From Enchytraeus crypticus (taxonomy: Eukaryota; Annelida; Clitellata; Enchytraeida; Enchytraeidae): a stretch of 64,000 nt of DNA. The notes beneath the pieces were generated by a model. The model saw only the letters and a program-made list of their open reading frames with translations, had not been told where the DNA came from and made no database searches. How positions within the stretch are numbered: position 1 is the first letter of the stretch; each line of letters starts with the position of its first letter. Both the position numbers and the translations under genes were made by a program. Below, in pieces: positions 14,570 to 27,700 of the stretch. The DNA is taken from NCBI GenBank assembly GCA_905160935.1, contig CAJHZI010000421.1, positions 310,001-374,000 of the forward strand. The letters are read 5' to 3'.

Positions 14570-15240
14570 ATGCTAGTTGGGGGGGGGGGGCAAGAAGATC
14601 CGCGCTCATGGTCTTAGGGACAAAAAGAGGAGCCCCCCGCAACAGTACATATCTAGATATAGATAAATAGAGACAACTACGGATATAGAGCGGTATACTT
14701 GACTACAATATACCTTATAGACAGTTATTATCAGACGAAGTAAGCAGGAGTTGCTACATGCTACATTACGGAGTAGCATTCTAACAGAAGAGAGGGATGT
14801 ATATCGTTCGAATGGGGGAGCGTATACGCCCCTAATTACGGGCTAGCAGCTTTGTATGTTTGAGCAGAGTTGTATCTAGGAAGCAAATCCATAGACGGGA
14901 TGGCGTATGAAAGGATTATATATTATTAGGGATATGGCTATTGATATTGCTAGATAGATATATTTGGGGGGGGAGAGTGTTATAATTATATTATATGTAT
15001 TATTTATTATATTATATTATATATTCAAAATATTATCTTGCGTGTATAGTAAAAATAATAAATTATTAGATTGAACTCGTATTATATTAATAAGAAAGTA
15101 TTATATTATAGCTACTTATAGGAAATATATTAGATTATTATCGTAGAGTAGATTAGATATATATATATTATATATAGATATATAAGCGAAGAAAATATAT
15201 ATATCTATATAGTATATATATTTGAAGAGGGGGAAACACG
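14570..15240. other. Anomalous block: homopolymer G runs and TA-tract-like noise
   Basis: After a (TA)n tract (14520-14565) comes a run of about 11 G, then about 600 bases in which short TAT/ATA and TAG words are mixed with G-rich spots (another run of 8 G near 14967). It resembles no element or gene here. It may be poorly resolved assembly next to a TA microsatellite. Confidence 0.5.
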
Positions 15241-15851
15241 TGACGATCTTTATCAACAATGTTACATAAATATCTGCAATTTGAAACAAAAAGTAGCTAA
15301 TGGCCGATAAGAACCAAATTAGAAATATTATGCATAACAATATTATTCTTCACGTAAAATCGTCTAAGCTATTTTCAAATTGTGGATTCAATTTGTAGGA
15401 TTGAAACCGCTTCCAATTGCCCATAAACTTTCTATCCTAGCCTTATCCTATTTTCCAATGCGGCAACAGAAATGACAACGTGTCGGACTATATACGCTAC
15501 TAGGAGTTTATATCACAGCAACGCACATTACACATTCACGCCATGCTTCAATAGATATCTGATCTTCTTACCAATCAATCAATCAATGCTATTGCTCTGC
15601 CACAGACACTTCACATAAATATTTATTTCTATATTTCAGAACTGTAATAGCAATAGTGCCGTTATAATAAATTTATAAAATATTCCAACAAAGGAGTCAA
15701 TAATAATTGGTGGATGGAAAGATGAAAATATAGATTGAAAGTGATAAATTTAAGTTGACAGATGGAAAAATACGGTTATTGGAACAGCTTTGACTTTAGC
15801 TCTAGCGTTGTATAAGTAAACTGGAAGACTAGATTTCCAGCTACTACCATT

Positions 15852-15985
15852 GGCTGGAGTCAGTGGCGACATCGGTAGGATAATCGACGGCAGATCAGTA
15901 TGTGCGGAGTTCAAATCCTGGGCTCGCCCGCCACTGACATAGGTTTCGAGTGACGAAACTGACGTTAACATTAGCTTTACCAGCT
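15852..15985 (+). repeat. tRNA-derived SINE (family A)
   Basis: GGCTGGAGTCAGTGGCGACA (A-box), TCGGTAGGATAATCGACGGC, AGATCAGTATGTGCGGAGTT, B-box AGTTCAAATCCTGGG, CTCGCCCGCCACTGACATAG, then a tail with GAAACTGACGTTAACATTAG. Confidence 0.88.
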
Positions 15986-16829
15986 CTACCAGTGTAGGCC
16001 AATTCGTATAATAAATGTAGGTCAATTCGTATAATAAATGTAGGCAAATTCGTATAATACTTGTTTTTTATTGCAAAACATTTATCTTCGCCACCAGAAC
16101 ATCAATATGCTGTTCGTCAGAAATATATCTAATTCAGCTAATTTTGTCTTCCTTTATTTTCTGAGTTGTCACGCTAAACTTTAAAATAGGCCTATTTTTA
16201 TTTCTACCCTTTCACTTGATATGTGTAACCCATAGATATATAAAACAGGAAGATGAAGTGTAGCTTGAAAGAAACCGCAGCGATCGAGCATTTCACCGAA
16301 ATATAAGTATCCAAGTAAATATCAGCCATCATTGACGTACGATGGGATGAGTTTGACTTCTTTCTGACCCGACCTTCATCTCCAGCCACACGACCCGACC
16401 CATATGACCCCTAAAAATGCCGAGCCCACAATCACCCCGGCAGCTAGCGATATATCCGCCTGGATAAGCTTTCAAAACGAAGAGAAGTAAAGAATGATAT
16501 ATATTATATCTCAGTAGTCATGCCATGGAGCGTGGCATTCTCCTGTTGCTAGCTCAGAACGGGTATATCAATCCGTAACTACAGGTAATATATATATATA
16601 TACATGTTTAAATGTATTACTGAGAATGACAGCGAAATTCCAGTTCATCAATATTCATAAGTCATAATTTCACAAGCTAGGAAACATTTTAGTTTTGAAA
16701 ACTAAAGCCACAATGGCAGTGCCATTGGGTTGAAAGCAACCCATTTAATGAGTAGATTTATCTTCAGTGAACTTATGAGCAGATTATCATGGAGAAACTT
16801 ACCTAGTACTCCTAACTCGATGAATTACT

Positions 16830-16862
<33 letters not shown>

Positions 16863-16949
16863 TTAATGATGATGAACAACTCATAATAAAGTAACTTAAT
16901 GCTAACTATCAAGTAGTTAAAGCAAATCTACACTGTGTAAAAACTAGCC

Positions 16950-16954
<5 letters not shown>

Positions 16955-17010
<56 letters not shown>
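16955..17010. repeat. (TA)n microsatellite
   Basis: Uninterrupted TA run. A GA repeat lies nearby at 16831-16861. Confidence 0.97.
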
Positions 17011-17012
<2 letters not shown>

Positions 17013-17802
17013 TGAACATCATAATAGTTTACTACTTCGCTCAATCATAAGCATAAATATCTACAACTATTAATCTAAGCGATTACCGCACAACCGTTTA
17101 ACCTCAAATAATACTTTAAACTACAGTGTCTCTAAACAAGAGAATAAACCAGGTCACAATTCCGATGTACGACTCCTTCAGTTATATCAGTATCTACTGG
17201 TAATCGTATTTAAGTTACCTGCAAATGATTGAATTCAACGGTTCAACTACTCAAATCTACTTAGATATAAAAATGGCAAAATCCAATGCATTCAATTAAT
17301 TATTATAATAATTTAATTTGCAGTGTAGAGTAACCACATAGGAGTATATTCTAGAACTGAAAATAATCTTCCAATATTAAATAATCATCCCAATTTTATT
17401 AACGTTTTTGTAGAACTTCTATATCTTTGCTAATATTTGTAGATAATCCCACATCATATTACTCCATTTTAAACACATGTTATATTAGACTTAAGTGTGT
17501 TTACTCTTTAGTACACCTTTCTCTGCAGCCTGTGTATGCTCAAGCTCAAATCTAAGCCCCTCATTAACACGCCGTTCAGGCAAGGGTCAACACGTCGCAT
17601 TGTTAAACTCTTGATAGAATCGTTTCTATTGAGAGAGCCGGCAGCTATCCAGCTTTCTACTCGCTCATCTCGACTCTCTCAATACCTACAACACTGTAAC
17701 GACTGCGCCGCAAGAAGTTGAGCGACTGACACTCGAGGCAACAGTCGAGTCATGCGGGACTCAACAGCTCAACTCTCATTCGCTGAGACCGTGGCTAGTT
17801 CT

Positions 17803-17930
17803 ACAGGGTGCTGAAAATGTGTGCGCCACTATGAACAACAACGTGTAAGCTATGTGTAGCGAGCTAATACAGGGTGCAGCCGATGTGTGCGCTACTATGA
17901 TCAACAACGTGAAAGTTTGATGTCTGCAAA
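17803..17930. repeat. 66-bp tandem duplication
   Basis: Two copies beginning ACAGGGTGC, with GTGTGCGC and ACTATGA and CAACAACGTG in the same order, 66 bases apart. A GC-richer patch than its surroundings. Confidence 0.8.
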
Positions 17931-18410
17931 GTCATACCCTACGATGACAAACTGAACAATGTTTTTGAGTCACCGAGCTGTTATTCTTTCTTTATTGTAG
18001 ACAAAGAAAGCAAAATAGCTTAAGTGATATATCAACGATGCATATCACTTACGGAATAAACTAATGATGTCTTCTTCTCGTGTTTTGCTAAAACAAACAT
18101 TTGACTGAACTCTGAGCTCATCGTTATCGAAACATTTCACTTAAAAATTTCAATATTAGTAACAACCACTAAGCTCTCTATGCAGTAAACAGCAATTTAA
18201 TTAAATATGAAACACTTGTTCGTCTGTTTCGTCTTCCAATAAGAATGGAAGACGATATCGAAAATTTTTCAGTAAATTTCCCCCTTTTTGCGTGTCAGCT
18301 ATTTATAATTTTTTGTGAGTCGTGATAAAAACTCTTAATCACGAAACGTAGTTTGCACTCTAATTCTATGTCTCTGTCTCAGACTTAGTCTCACTCTCTT
18401 TCTTTCATTT

Positions 18411-18445
<35 letters not shown>

Positions 18446-20210
18446 TCATCCCTCTCCCTTTCTCTGAACGTGATTTCGATGCAAAAGTTCTAAGATATTA
18501 AAATGTATTTTAATATTATCTTAGTACAATTCACAAAAGGGTCACTGATATCCCAATTTATTTAAAGTTTTAAATTTGAGAGACCTATTGAGCTAGCACA
18601 AGATTAATATATTTCTTCAAATAACTGCGCCTCTTAGTGTGCCTCATAACTCCTACAGTTCTATATTATTATATGCTAAAATATTAAGGATTAAAAACTA
18701 ATGAATCGCTTAAGAGCAAGTTAATCGAAATCAATCGAAAACCAACCGAACCCAATCGAACCAAAAGACAATCGAAAAATAACATATAAGATTGCTTTTT
18801 GCTCTCGTAAAACGAGATCACCCTGTACAAGGTATTGAAGTAGCTACTAATGGTTTGTCTATAAACAGGTAGCGAGTTAGTGACACCGCTACGATACAAA
18901 GAAGTAGGTCCACTCTGTGTATCTCGCTGTTTGCCTGTTTGTCAGTGTCAAGTTGGACAGAAGATTGAGATGTAACCACTAGCGAAGTTTTTACCACCGA
19001 GTTTCTACACGATTCTGCCAACAGCAATCAATCAACCACTCACTCATCTAATACACGGCGCTACGCAGTCGTTTGGCCCCAGGGGTTTTCTTCTTAACTT
19101 CATAACTAGCCATAGACTATAGATGGCTTCGAACCATTTATGGAAAGAATACAGAAGTCTACCTAGTGCCTATAGTCCATTATAATACACTCTATTAGCT
19201 GCATACTAGCTATGTGTTAATCAATTCCGAGTAACAAAAATTCGTAGTCTTCAATATGAACATTGCTGCTTGGACTAGCCTGCAGCAGACCATTTAGTGT
19301 CTTCCTACAATTCAGATAATGCCAATAAAAATAATATTTAAACTTTAATTATGAAGAGATTGAGAGCTTCTCATAATTGTATTCCCTAATCTTGTTCGTT
19401 TATCTTATATGTATGAAAGGCGTTAAAAATGTTAGAACTAACATATATACGGTTAATCAGTTTTAATCAATAAGAATTTAATTAATAAATAAGAATTCAA
19501 CTTCTGGTTCCTCTCCATAAAGCAATGTCAGGGATGTCGATACACTTTATTTCGATACACTGACCTAAGCGACACATATTTGGGATCTTTAGTAAATGCA
19601 TTCCTTAATTAGAGATAGTATGTAAAATATATCTTACTTTACTTTTGCAACGGTTTGATTACATACATGTACATCCAGTATACAAGGAAATTGATTAAAG
19701 CTGATTACTGCTAGGTACTGATTTTTATTTTTATTTCAATTTAATTAAATTTGTTATCGTTAAGGATTACACTTTCTGAAGTTTATTCTGCTTTATTCAG
19801 ATTATTCATGCATACATATGTTAGACCTGTTGGCTGCAAAACGTTTTGAACGGTCCTAATAAACAGGTGTCAAGAATGCCAAGCTATAGTCCATGACTTA
19901 TTTTAACGTCCAATTTTCTGTCGCGAAAGTCATCAATGTGGAATTGCGTTATTCTTAATTGCAGAGATGTTAATGTCGCAGCATCTTTGCGCTCAATTTT
20001 ATCTCTGACATCAAAAGAAATCAAATATTGTTGTTTTTGTTGTCGATATAACCAGACTGTAGGTAGACAGGATTGTTTTCTCAGGGAATGACGCTCCTGC
20101 CCAGTAAATGTTAGTCGAAGCTAAGGAAGGGGCTCACCACGTAATAAGCAGAATCCCCAAGAATAATGGTATATCATTTTAGGTCCATTCGTATGTGGCT
20201 TGAAGAGAAA
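17930..20210. other. AT-rich gene-poor stretch
   Basis: Contains a (CT)n tract at 18411-18440. Open frames at 18684-19027 have no recognisable motif or codon signal. Confidence 0.6.
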
Positions 20211-20212
20211 AC

Positions 20213-20277
20213 GAAAGAAAAGACTGAGAAGAGTGGAGACGTTATATACCACGGACCTGCAAGTGGGCAGTACACCA

Positions 20278-20314
<37 letters not shown>

Positions 20315-20335
20315 GACAAAGAGAGAGAGAGAGAT
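20213..20335 (+). mobile_element. LINE 3' end with GA tail
   Basis: GAAAAGACTGAGAAGAGTGG then GACGTTATATACCACGGACC, a hairpin variant CTGCAAGTGGGCAG, and ACACCAAGA followed by (GA)n. Same family as 57236-58532. Confidence 0.8.
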
Positions 20336-20913
20336 TACCAGACTTTTATTTAAAACGTTCCTTTCTCGGTACCCGCAAGTCTGCTACACTGTAGCTGATC
20401 TGTTAGCCTGCGTCACTGCGCTGCATTGCATCAGGAGAAAAGAAGACTGAAGTTGATTAGCTCTGTGATTTGAACTACATTTGACGACCAATCACTTCAG
20501 TTGATGGACCCGCCATTGAGCCTTGACTGATGAGAACTGAACCTCCACTGTCTAAATTGCATAAACTAATGGAATGTCTTAGGAATGGACTAACAAAAAA
20601 CTGAGTGCGTTGCTTACAGAACGCTGCTGATAGATGCAGATAATGAAGACTTTCTCAGTTACTGTAGGTTGAAAAATTTATTTAAAATTATTACTCTGCG
20701 TGTGAATAATATGAAGGATTAATTGACTATTAAGGAGCCTACAAGTAATTCAATTGCTTAAAATCAAGCGATGTGGACCATCTTTCTGATATAGGCACGG
20801 GTAGTGAGTGATGTTTTGATGTTTTTAAGCATTGACAAGCTTCAATCACGATTGTTCTACTTTTGCGCTGCGAAGGAGCACAGCTCGATATCAAACAAAA
20901 AGTTGAGATTAGT

Positions 20914-21091
20914 TTGATTCAATCTCAAAGATTAGTTTGATTCAATCTCATAGATTAGTTAGATTCAATCTCATAGATTAGTTTGATTCAATCTCATAGA
21001 TTAGTTTGATTCAATCTCATAGATTAGTTTGATTCAATCTCATAGATTAGTTTGATTCAATCTCATAGATTAGTTTGATTCAATCTCATAG
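20914..21091. repeat. 23-bp minisatellite with internal dyad
   Basis: About eight units of AGATTAGTTTGATTCAATCT then CAT. Each unit contains GAGATT and AATCTC as a small inverted repeat and the palindromic TTGATTCAA. No protein or exon relation seen. Confidence 0.95.
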
Positions 21092-22092
21092 ATTGATGCC
21101 ATAATAATTACGCTCCCGAACGAGTTCAATGAGCGAATCACCATTGCAGAATTCTAGGATTTATTAAAAGCATATTTAATTACAATCAAATATAGTATTA
21201 TTGTTGTATTAATCATAAATGCTCTGAACACATTGAATAGCGATAAACAAATTGTTTTAAGTTTACCCTACGACTTCTCTCTAATACGTTTACACTACAC
21301 TGCGTGGTATTGTTAAAGAATCACAATAGAGATAACTAACCTGCATTCAATCGTACAGCCATCCAGATCTCGTCTCATCAAAGAGATTTCGAGTTCAATT
21401 CGTGCGTACAATAAGAATTAATTCTACGTTAGCCCACAGCTACAGGCTTTAGATCATCTTAAACAACGGGGGGTTTCTTCTGCTCGATTGAAAATCGAAG
21501 TATCGAGGAAGCAAATGCTGATCATTCATTTTTAAAGATTTCTACCTGGTAATTATCTGCGGTGAAGAGCTGAAGCCAGTAATTAACAAACGTTCACACG
21601 ACCTGAGTTGCATAGAGCTTTCGTGTTGGTTCAGATCCCACGCAGGGAGTCGCATGCTATAGCAGCGGATTAATATCGTTAACATGGAGGCTGCCGCAGT
21701 CATAACAGTTATTAGCGAATAAACACTTGAACCAAAATGAAATATAATAATTGAAGGAGTATAATTTTAATTTATAAATTAAAAATATAAATTTTGATGT
21801 TGACGCAGAATGTTAATTTACATATTGATCTCATCAGAGACGTTGGATTGCTATATGACAGGTTCATAAAATGCTTAAATAAAATTCACTTTATCGTCCG
21901 CTTATTGCTTCGTATTGTATGTAATGTGCATTTTAACAGAGGCTATTTGGCTTCAAACTAAAGTTGCTTCACTTTCCTTCTACAATTAATTCTGCTTTTT
22001 AGTCATAACATTTCATAGATTTATAATCACTTCTGTTGATATCTGAATAGGCCTACACATACCACTATTACATTATAAAATTTTAAACGTTA

Positions 22093-22242
22093 ATAGTGGC
22101 GATGTCGGTAAGATATCCGACTGCGAATCAGTATCTGCTAATTTTATTTTCAGCTAAGATACTGCAAATGCTCAAATCTTGGACTCGTCCGTGACTGATA
22201 TGGCTTTCGAGAGCTGAAGCTGACTTAAACTTCAGCTTTATA
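22093..22242 (+). repeat. tRNA-derived SINE (family A), interrupted
   Basis: A-box AGTGGCGATGTCGGTAAG, then CGACTGCGAATCAGTATCTG, an approximately 30-bp insertion, then a B-box-like GCTCAAATCTTGGACTCGTC and the GAAGCTGACTTAAACTTCAG tail. Confidence 0.8.
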
Positions 22243-22974
22243 GATTTTTTAAGCAACGTCTTTATAGCAATTGCTAAAACTTATTATACTGGAAAATGAC
22301 AGTGAGTGATGCAACTTTTTCTGAGCAGTTTCCAGAATTATTCATGATCGAAAAGCGTAATCAACCCTTTCGTACCCATCTCTTGTGACATATCTAGATT
22401 GCCTACTCCACGGCATACCATACTGCACTGTTCCCGTTCAGTTGTGCAGCTCTTAAGAACCCAAGGAAAGAGCTGCGTTCAAAGAGGCTAGCCTCGAAAC
22501 GGTTAATTATAGGAACAGGCCTACTGCAAATGCTCTCAATGCCTAAATTACTTTTGGACAGGAAATGGATTCCGATGTAGCAATGGAATATGATAATGGG
22601 ATGTTGTTGCCAGTTTAGCAACACATCATAATGAAGAGCAACGTAGAAATTGCTAAAACTGAGACTAAAATTAAATGCTAAGTTAGAAAGTGAAAAATGG
22701 CTGAAGATTTATATGACATTAATCAACGTTTACTTGGGGAAGACGAGAAACGTTTAAGACAATTATATTATTGTTTAAAACCAGTTAACCCTATTTGTAT
22801 AGAAACAGACTCTACTAATTTTATTGTCAACTAAACCATAGAACTATAAAACCATCATCATCATCCCTTGAATTCCAGTTTAACTAGGATCGAGACATAA
22901 AACTACAGAATAAAGTAACTTTTCAGTTGCATAATTTTTTCACTGGTGTTGCTGATAACTGGTACGATAAACGG

Positions 22975-23185
22975 TCTTGCTGATCTCCGGCGTTAACAAT
23001 GTCAGAAGCTACAAGGCATTTCGTTATCCTTGTCAGGAGCTACAAGGCATGGCGTTACCATTGTCAGGAGCTGCAAGGCATTTCGTTATCCTTGTCAGGG
23101 GATACAAGAAATGTAGTTACCAATGTCAGGATATGTTCTAAGGCATGGCGATACCATAGTCAAGCATGATGTTTCAGGGCATGCC
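22975..23185. repeat. Degenerate minisatellite, roughly 32-36 bp
   Basis: Five to six units related to TTGTCAGGAGCTACAAGGCA followed by TTTCGTTATCC or GGCGTTACCA. Confidence 0.85.
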
Positions 23186-23189
23186 GTTA

Positions 23190-24508
23190 TGTATATAGAG
23201 TCCGCTGCTTTTAAAATCTTTCATTGATTAATGAAATGATTGACGCTAAAATCTTGTGCAATGTCTATTACTATATATCTGTTGATTATACTAATTATTT
23301 AAAAAGAAAATAATTATATCGTATAGAAAATGATAACCTTTAATACTTGTAATACAATTACAATTCTGGCTTATTTACAAAATAAGAGAATAAAAGTATT
23401 ACTTTCGTACTAATTTAATATATCTTCAGAAAATTATCAAAAACATCTGCAGAACGTTCAAAAATATGTAATTATAAAATTTTTAAATAGATTTTTTTAA
23501 TAATCACAAAAATTATACAAGTAAAAGCTAATAAATAATTCAGTAAATTAAACAAATTTTAACACGCAATAAAAGTATTAAATTCCAATAATTAGAGTAA
23601 ATAATTGAACGACTGAAATCTCGTAGGCAGGTAAAATATAATCTCGGAACAAAGGAATTCAACTTCAGAATTACAGTCGCTTACAGAAATATAAGTCTAG
23701 AATCCTTCAATAAAGTTTAGAAAGCAAACATAGGGATATGTACGTTAATAAGAAAATCAGATTTGTCGTTATGATCATCACTAGCATCGCGAGCTGGATA
23801 GGGATTCAGAAACCGTTTTAATAACATAGAATTTAAAATTATCATAAGAATAAACAAAGCTAGTCCTAGAATTTGACTATTTGTAGGTCACTCAGAAACA
23901 CAAAGATTATCATCATATACGTATATATCAGTTGACTGAAAATTGCACATATTTGTAAAAACTATTTAAGAGAGCCCAATTCAGTGACAGGCAAGTCTCT
24001 AAATTCATACAGAGAGTGTCAACAGTACACGACAATATATATCACTGATTCATCAGAAATCGATGTAACTTAACAACAAATGGGAACAGACTACTAGAGT
24101 TTGAATATTAAAATTTAAAAAAATCAACAATATGTAATTGTAGGACTTTATGTTATGAAGGCACTGGTACTGAGCTAAAGTTCACTACAGCACTCTGTAA
24201 TGAATCACGTATCTTAATAAAGCATACAGTTTAATGTTTCACAAGAAATCGGTTACATTAAGGCACTAGAATGAAAAATAAGAATACACGCAAAAACGCT
24301 TAGACGCACTTGCAGAGAGACTTTATAAAAGTTCATAGGAAGTACATTATATGTTAGCTCTATGGGTAAATCTTACGATACTAGCAGAAACTAATTAAGG
24401 CACTTTATGACTTTGCTACGTTTAGAAAATTAAAACGCATTACTATATAAATCTTCGGCAAATAGTTATAGCAAAAAAGACTAATAGTATCACTCAATAT
24501 ACTACTTT
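23190..24508. other. Downstream flank of the dynein gene
   Basis: About 1.3 kb of very AT-rich sequence without coding, RNA or mobile-element signatures. Confidence 0.7.
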
Positions 24509-24512
24509 ATAC

Positions 24513-24518
24513 TTTATT
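24513..24518 (-). promoter_or_regulatory. Candidate polyadenylation signal AATAAA
   Basis: AATAAA on the minus strand, about 91 bases after the dynein stop codon. It is the first good hexamer in the 3' untranslated region. AT-rich sequence makes chance occurrences likely, so transcript ends are needed to confirm. Confidence 0.55.
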
Positions 24519-24608
24519 TTGTCCTATGTTATACTGATTGCCTGGCTTAACTGTTTTACTCTTCAATTAAATACAATTGTGCTATTGTGCCATCCATCAC
24601 AACCAGCA

Positions 24609-24785
24609 CTAATCATCTAGCTGGCACAGCAGTGCCGTGCCTCTCTTGATCCAATGTTCCACTGGTTTGTCAGTGTTGAGAAGAACAGCCATGACGAAGT
24701 TGGTAGAGTGGCCAGTGGTAGAGAGCGTGCCACGCCTCTCACTCGTCTTGTACACGGGGCATCTGTAGCGACTCGTCTGTGGCGT
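24609..24785 (-). CDS. DNAH: Dynein exon w36: last exon with stop
   Basis: Residues 2055-2112 and TAG at 24609-24611. It reads [75 protein letters not shown] and HWI.RG.ALLCQL are the textbook end of the DNAH3/7/12 group. Acceptor CAACAG. Confidence 0.97.
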   Translation of the reverse strand, partial: TPQTSRYRCPVYKTSERRGTLSTTGHSTNFVMAVLLNTDKPVEHWIKRGTALLCQLDD

Positions 24786-27700
24786 CTGTTGTAGATTTAT
24801 GAGACGAATACTATATACTTATACGTTATACTTTACTTACTTTACTCTAAAGGCAAAAATTAGTTGAACACTAGCCAGGGAGAACAAAGATGGAAATAAC
24901 GAAAACTACAGAAAAATAACCAAGCAAGGAAACTGGCACATGCGGTTGTCGTGTATGCAACCATACGACAAAAAACAGCAAACAAATAAATATATGGCGA
25001 ATAGCAGGCATCTCATTAGATAAAATCAGGTAATGATTACGTATGACTTCTGCGGGTTGTACATTGATGCTACACTCTGGCGAGCAAGAAAGATTCATTC
25101 GTAAAATATGAGAAATTCATAGCCTAGTGTTATTAAAAACACTGGCATTGAACTACATTTTCAATATAGGATTAATACGAAGAGACTCATATTACGCGAA
25201 AGTAGGTTGTTGAGTAAAATCACATGCAAATATAGCCTATATATTCGAAATTATTAGAATATCTAGCTTGAAAAACTGATCTTAAAAGGAATAAATGAAT
25301 AATAATCAAATAATTATTATCCAGACACGAATAACGTAGTTATGACAAGATAGATTGAAACATGTATATTACTTACCCCAGTATTGATATTCAGTTTTTG
25401 AGTTGGCTTAATCCACATAATGGGCAGACTGTCATACAAAACTTTATTATATTGCTCGCCTAGTCGACTACTACACAGTCAATCAATCAATCGAAAAATT
25501 AATAAATCGATCGATAGATCGAGCAAAAACTCAGCCAATAATGCAATAAATAAATAGCTAATAGTAAATTTTTAAAAAATCGTCTTTTCGTTAATTCGTA
25601 TATTCGTTTGTTCGTTCGTTCGTTCAAGGATTCATTCTGTTGGTCTTTCGGTTGACCGGTCGGTACGGTTGATCAGCCAGTGAGTCTGTCAGTCTGTCAG
25701 TCAGTGAGACGGTTCAGTGAAAAAGTCTGCATAAATAATTATAACTAAATAAATCGCTTGTTCGTTCGTTCAGTTACACTAACGTTTTTACAATCTATAT
25801 CTTCGTGAAAAAAGTTGTAAAGCTGATGCTAACGTCACTTTCGTGGATTTCTTCAAACATATTGTTAATAGACAGAGATGAGTGGAGGCGTTATGTACCA
25901 TGGACCTGCTAGTAGGCAGTGCGCTAAGAGAGAGAGAGAGAGATTGTTAATAGTTCTTTCCTCTGACTGAAGATCTTTTTTGCTTGCGTAATAATACATT
26001 TTTTCTGTTTCAACATCTCCCATTTTTTGTCAATGTGTGTTCTAAATATCTAAAGTTCTTTACCTATTCTAACCTCGTACCATCTATTCTTATATTGACT
26101 CTTCATCCTTTTTTAGACCAACACATCACTTTCGTGTTCTTCCAAATAATCGTCTTCTTCTTTTTTCTTCTTGGTATAATCGTCATTCCATACTCTAGTG
26201 CTGTAATGTTCTGGCCATACACAATTTACTGTAAACTCACTTTTAAGTTACTGGAAATCGTACTTTGATCATCGGCAAATCTTACATCTTTCAATATTTT
26301 ACCTCCAATTTCTATTCCTTCCTCCGTGTTTTCCGTTGCTTCCATCGTCATTACCTCCGCGTAATCGTTAAATAGAAGTGGTGATATGCAACAGTCATAC
26401 TCCTCCTTCTTTCGATAGCTACAGTTAAACTTTAATAATTGCCTTTTGGGATTGCGTATTTTTAATGATCATAATTAACTCTGACGGACGTTGTGATTGT
26501 TGAGTCCGTTTCATTCAGTGAAAACCTCTAGTGAGAGTTCACATTCAGCCTGTTGCTCATAGTGCCTCTGAGCAAATGTTACATTCGGATTAAAATAAAG
26601 ATTTAGTTAACTGGTAAGACTAATTCACTTGTTACATACTTTTCACGATCCCATCTCGCTCCATCGACAAACAGTCCAATGATATAAGCGCCATCTTCAG
26701 GCGACTTGTCCTCATAGTCTGACTGTATTACCTGTTACACATGAGAAGCAATATCAGCAACGTTCAATGTTAAAACAGCAGCAGTACTGTTATGTACAGT
26801 GTGGTGATGATGGCTCTAACTTGCATAGTTCTGTTGTAAGTTAATCGAATTTGACAATTACTGCTGATACTATGAGCTATTCTATCATAGACACAGCTGA
26901 TACTATTTATTTATTTATTTTTATTTATTTATTTATTTAGATCACCAAAAAGGGTCATTCAACCCTGTACAGTTCACAAGCAATGCAAACAAACAAGTAA
27001 ATGCAATAAGTGAGCACAATTTAAATGTGAACAATGGTGAACTTAAAACGAAAATATAAAGTAGAAATTAAAGAATTGAAATAAAGAAATTCAAAATAAA
27101 GAAAATTAATGACAATAGGTAGGCATAATTATACATTTAAGATCAGTATCATTAATAACTATTTAATAAGTACTGACGAAGATTAATATTGAAACAGTTA
27201 ACGGAACGAGATGATCGTAAATTAGATGGAAGGGATAGCCAGTATCTAGGGCCTTGTACAGCGATATACTTTCGCGACAGAGGGTTCTGAACGATGGTAT
27301 AGTAAATTCCGAAACTTGTCGAAATTTATAAACAGAATTTACAACATTATTTAAATAGCAACGAATAGTTGTAACATGAAGGCATATCACTATGAATAAC
27401 TTTATACCGAAATACGCAACAGCAATGTTTATGAATATCACTTAACTTTAAAATTTTAAGTTCTTTAAATATATTGTTTGTATGACTACGAAACTCTGCA
27501 TGTTGAATTATTCATTTTGCTCGTTTTTGGAGTACTATCAATTCGTTGAGCAAGGTTTTAGAAGCGTTCCCCCAAACAATTAATTACAAAAAATTAGTTT
27601 CGGATATATTAGACTGTAGTATAAATTTAACATACAATGTTTAGGTAACTTAGTTTTAACCCGATGGAGTAATCCAATGGATTTGGCTAATTTTTGTGCA

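Noticed and set aside
17536..17721. 61-codon plus-strand frame as a small gene
   Set aside because: No recognisable motif, no splice or codon evidence; its GC-richer setting alone is not enough.
20914..21091. CRISPR-like array
   Set aside because: Direct tandem units without unique spacers, in a eukaryotic genome.
24871..25098. Minus-strand frame containing [13 protein letters not shown], at first taken as the missing dynein exon before w36
   Set aside because: Its borders do not give a consistent phase and the downstream part is hydrophobic. The interval 25377-25470 fits phase, length and family sequence much better.
25984..26268. Plus-strand 94-codon hydrophobic frame as a membrane protein
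   Set aside because: It is antisense to a degenerate LINE reverse-transcriptase fragment.
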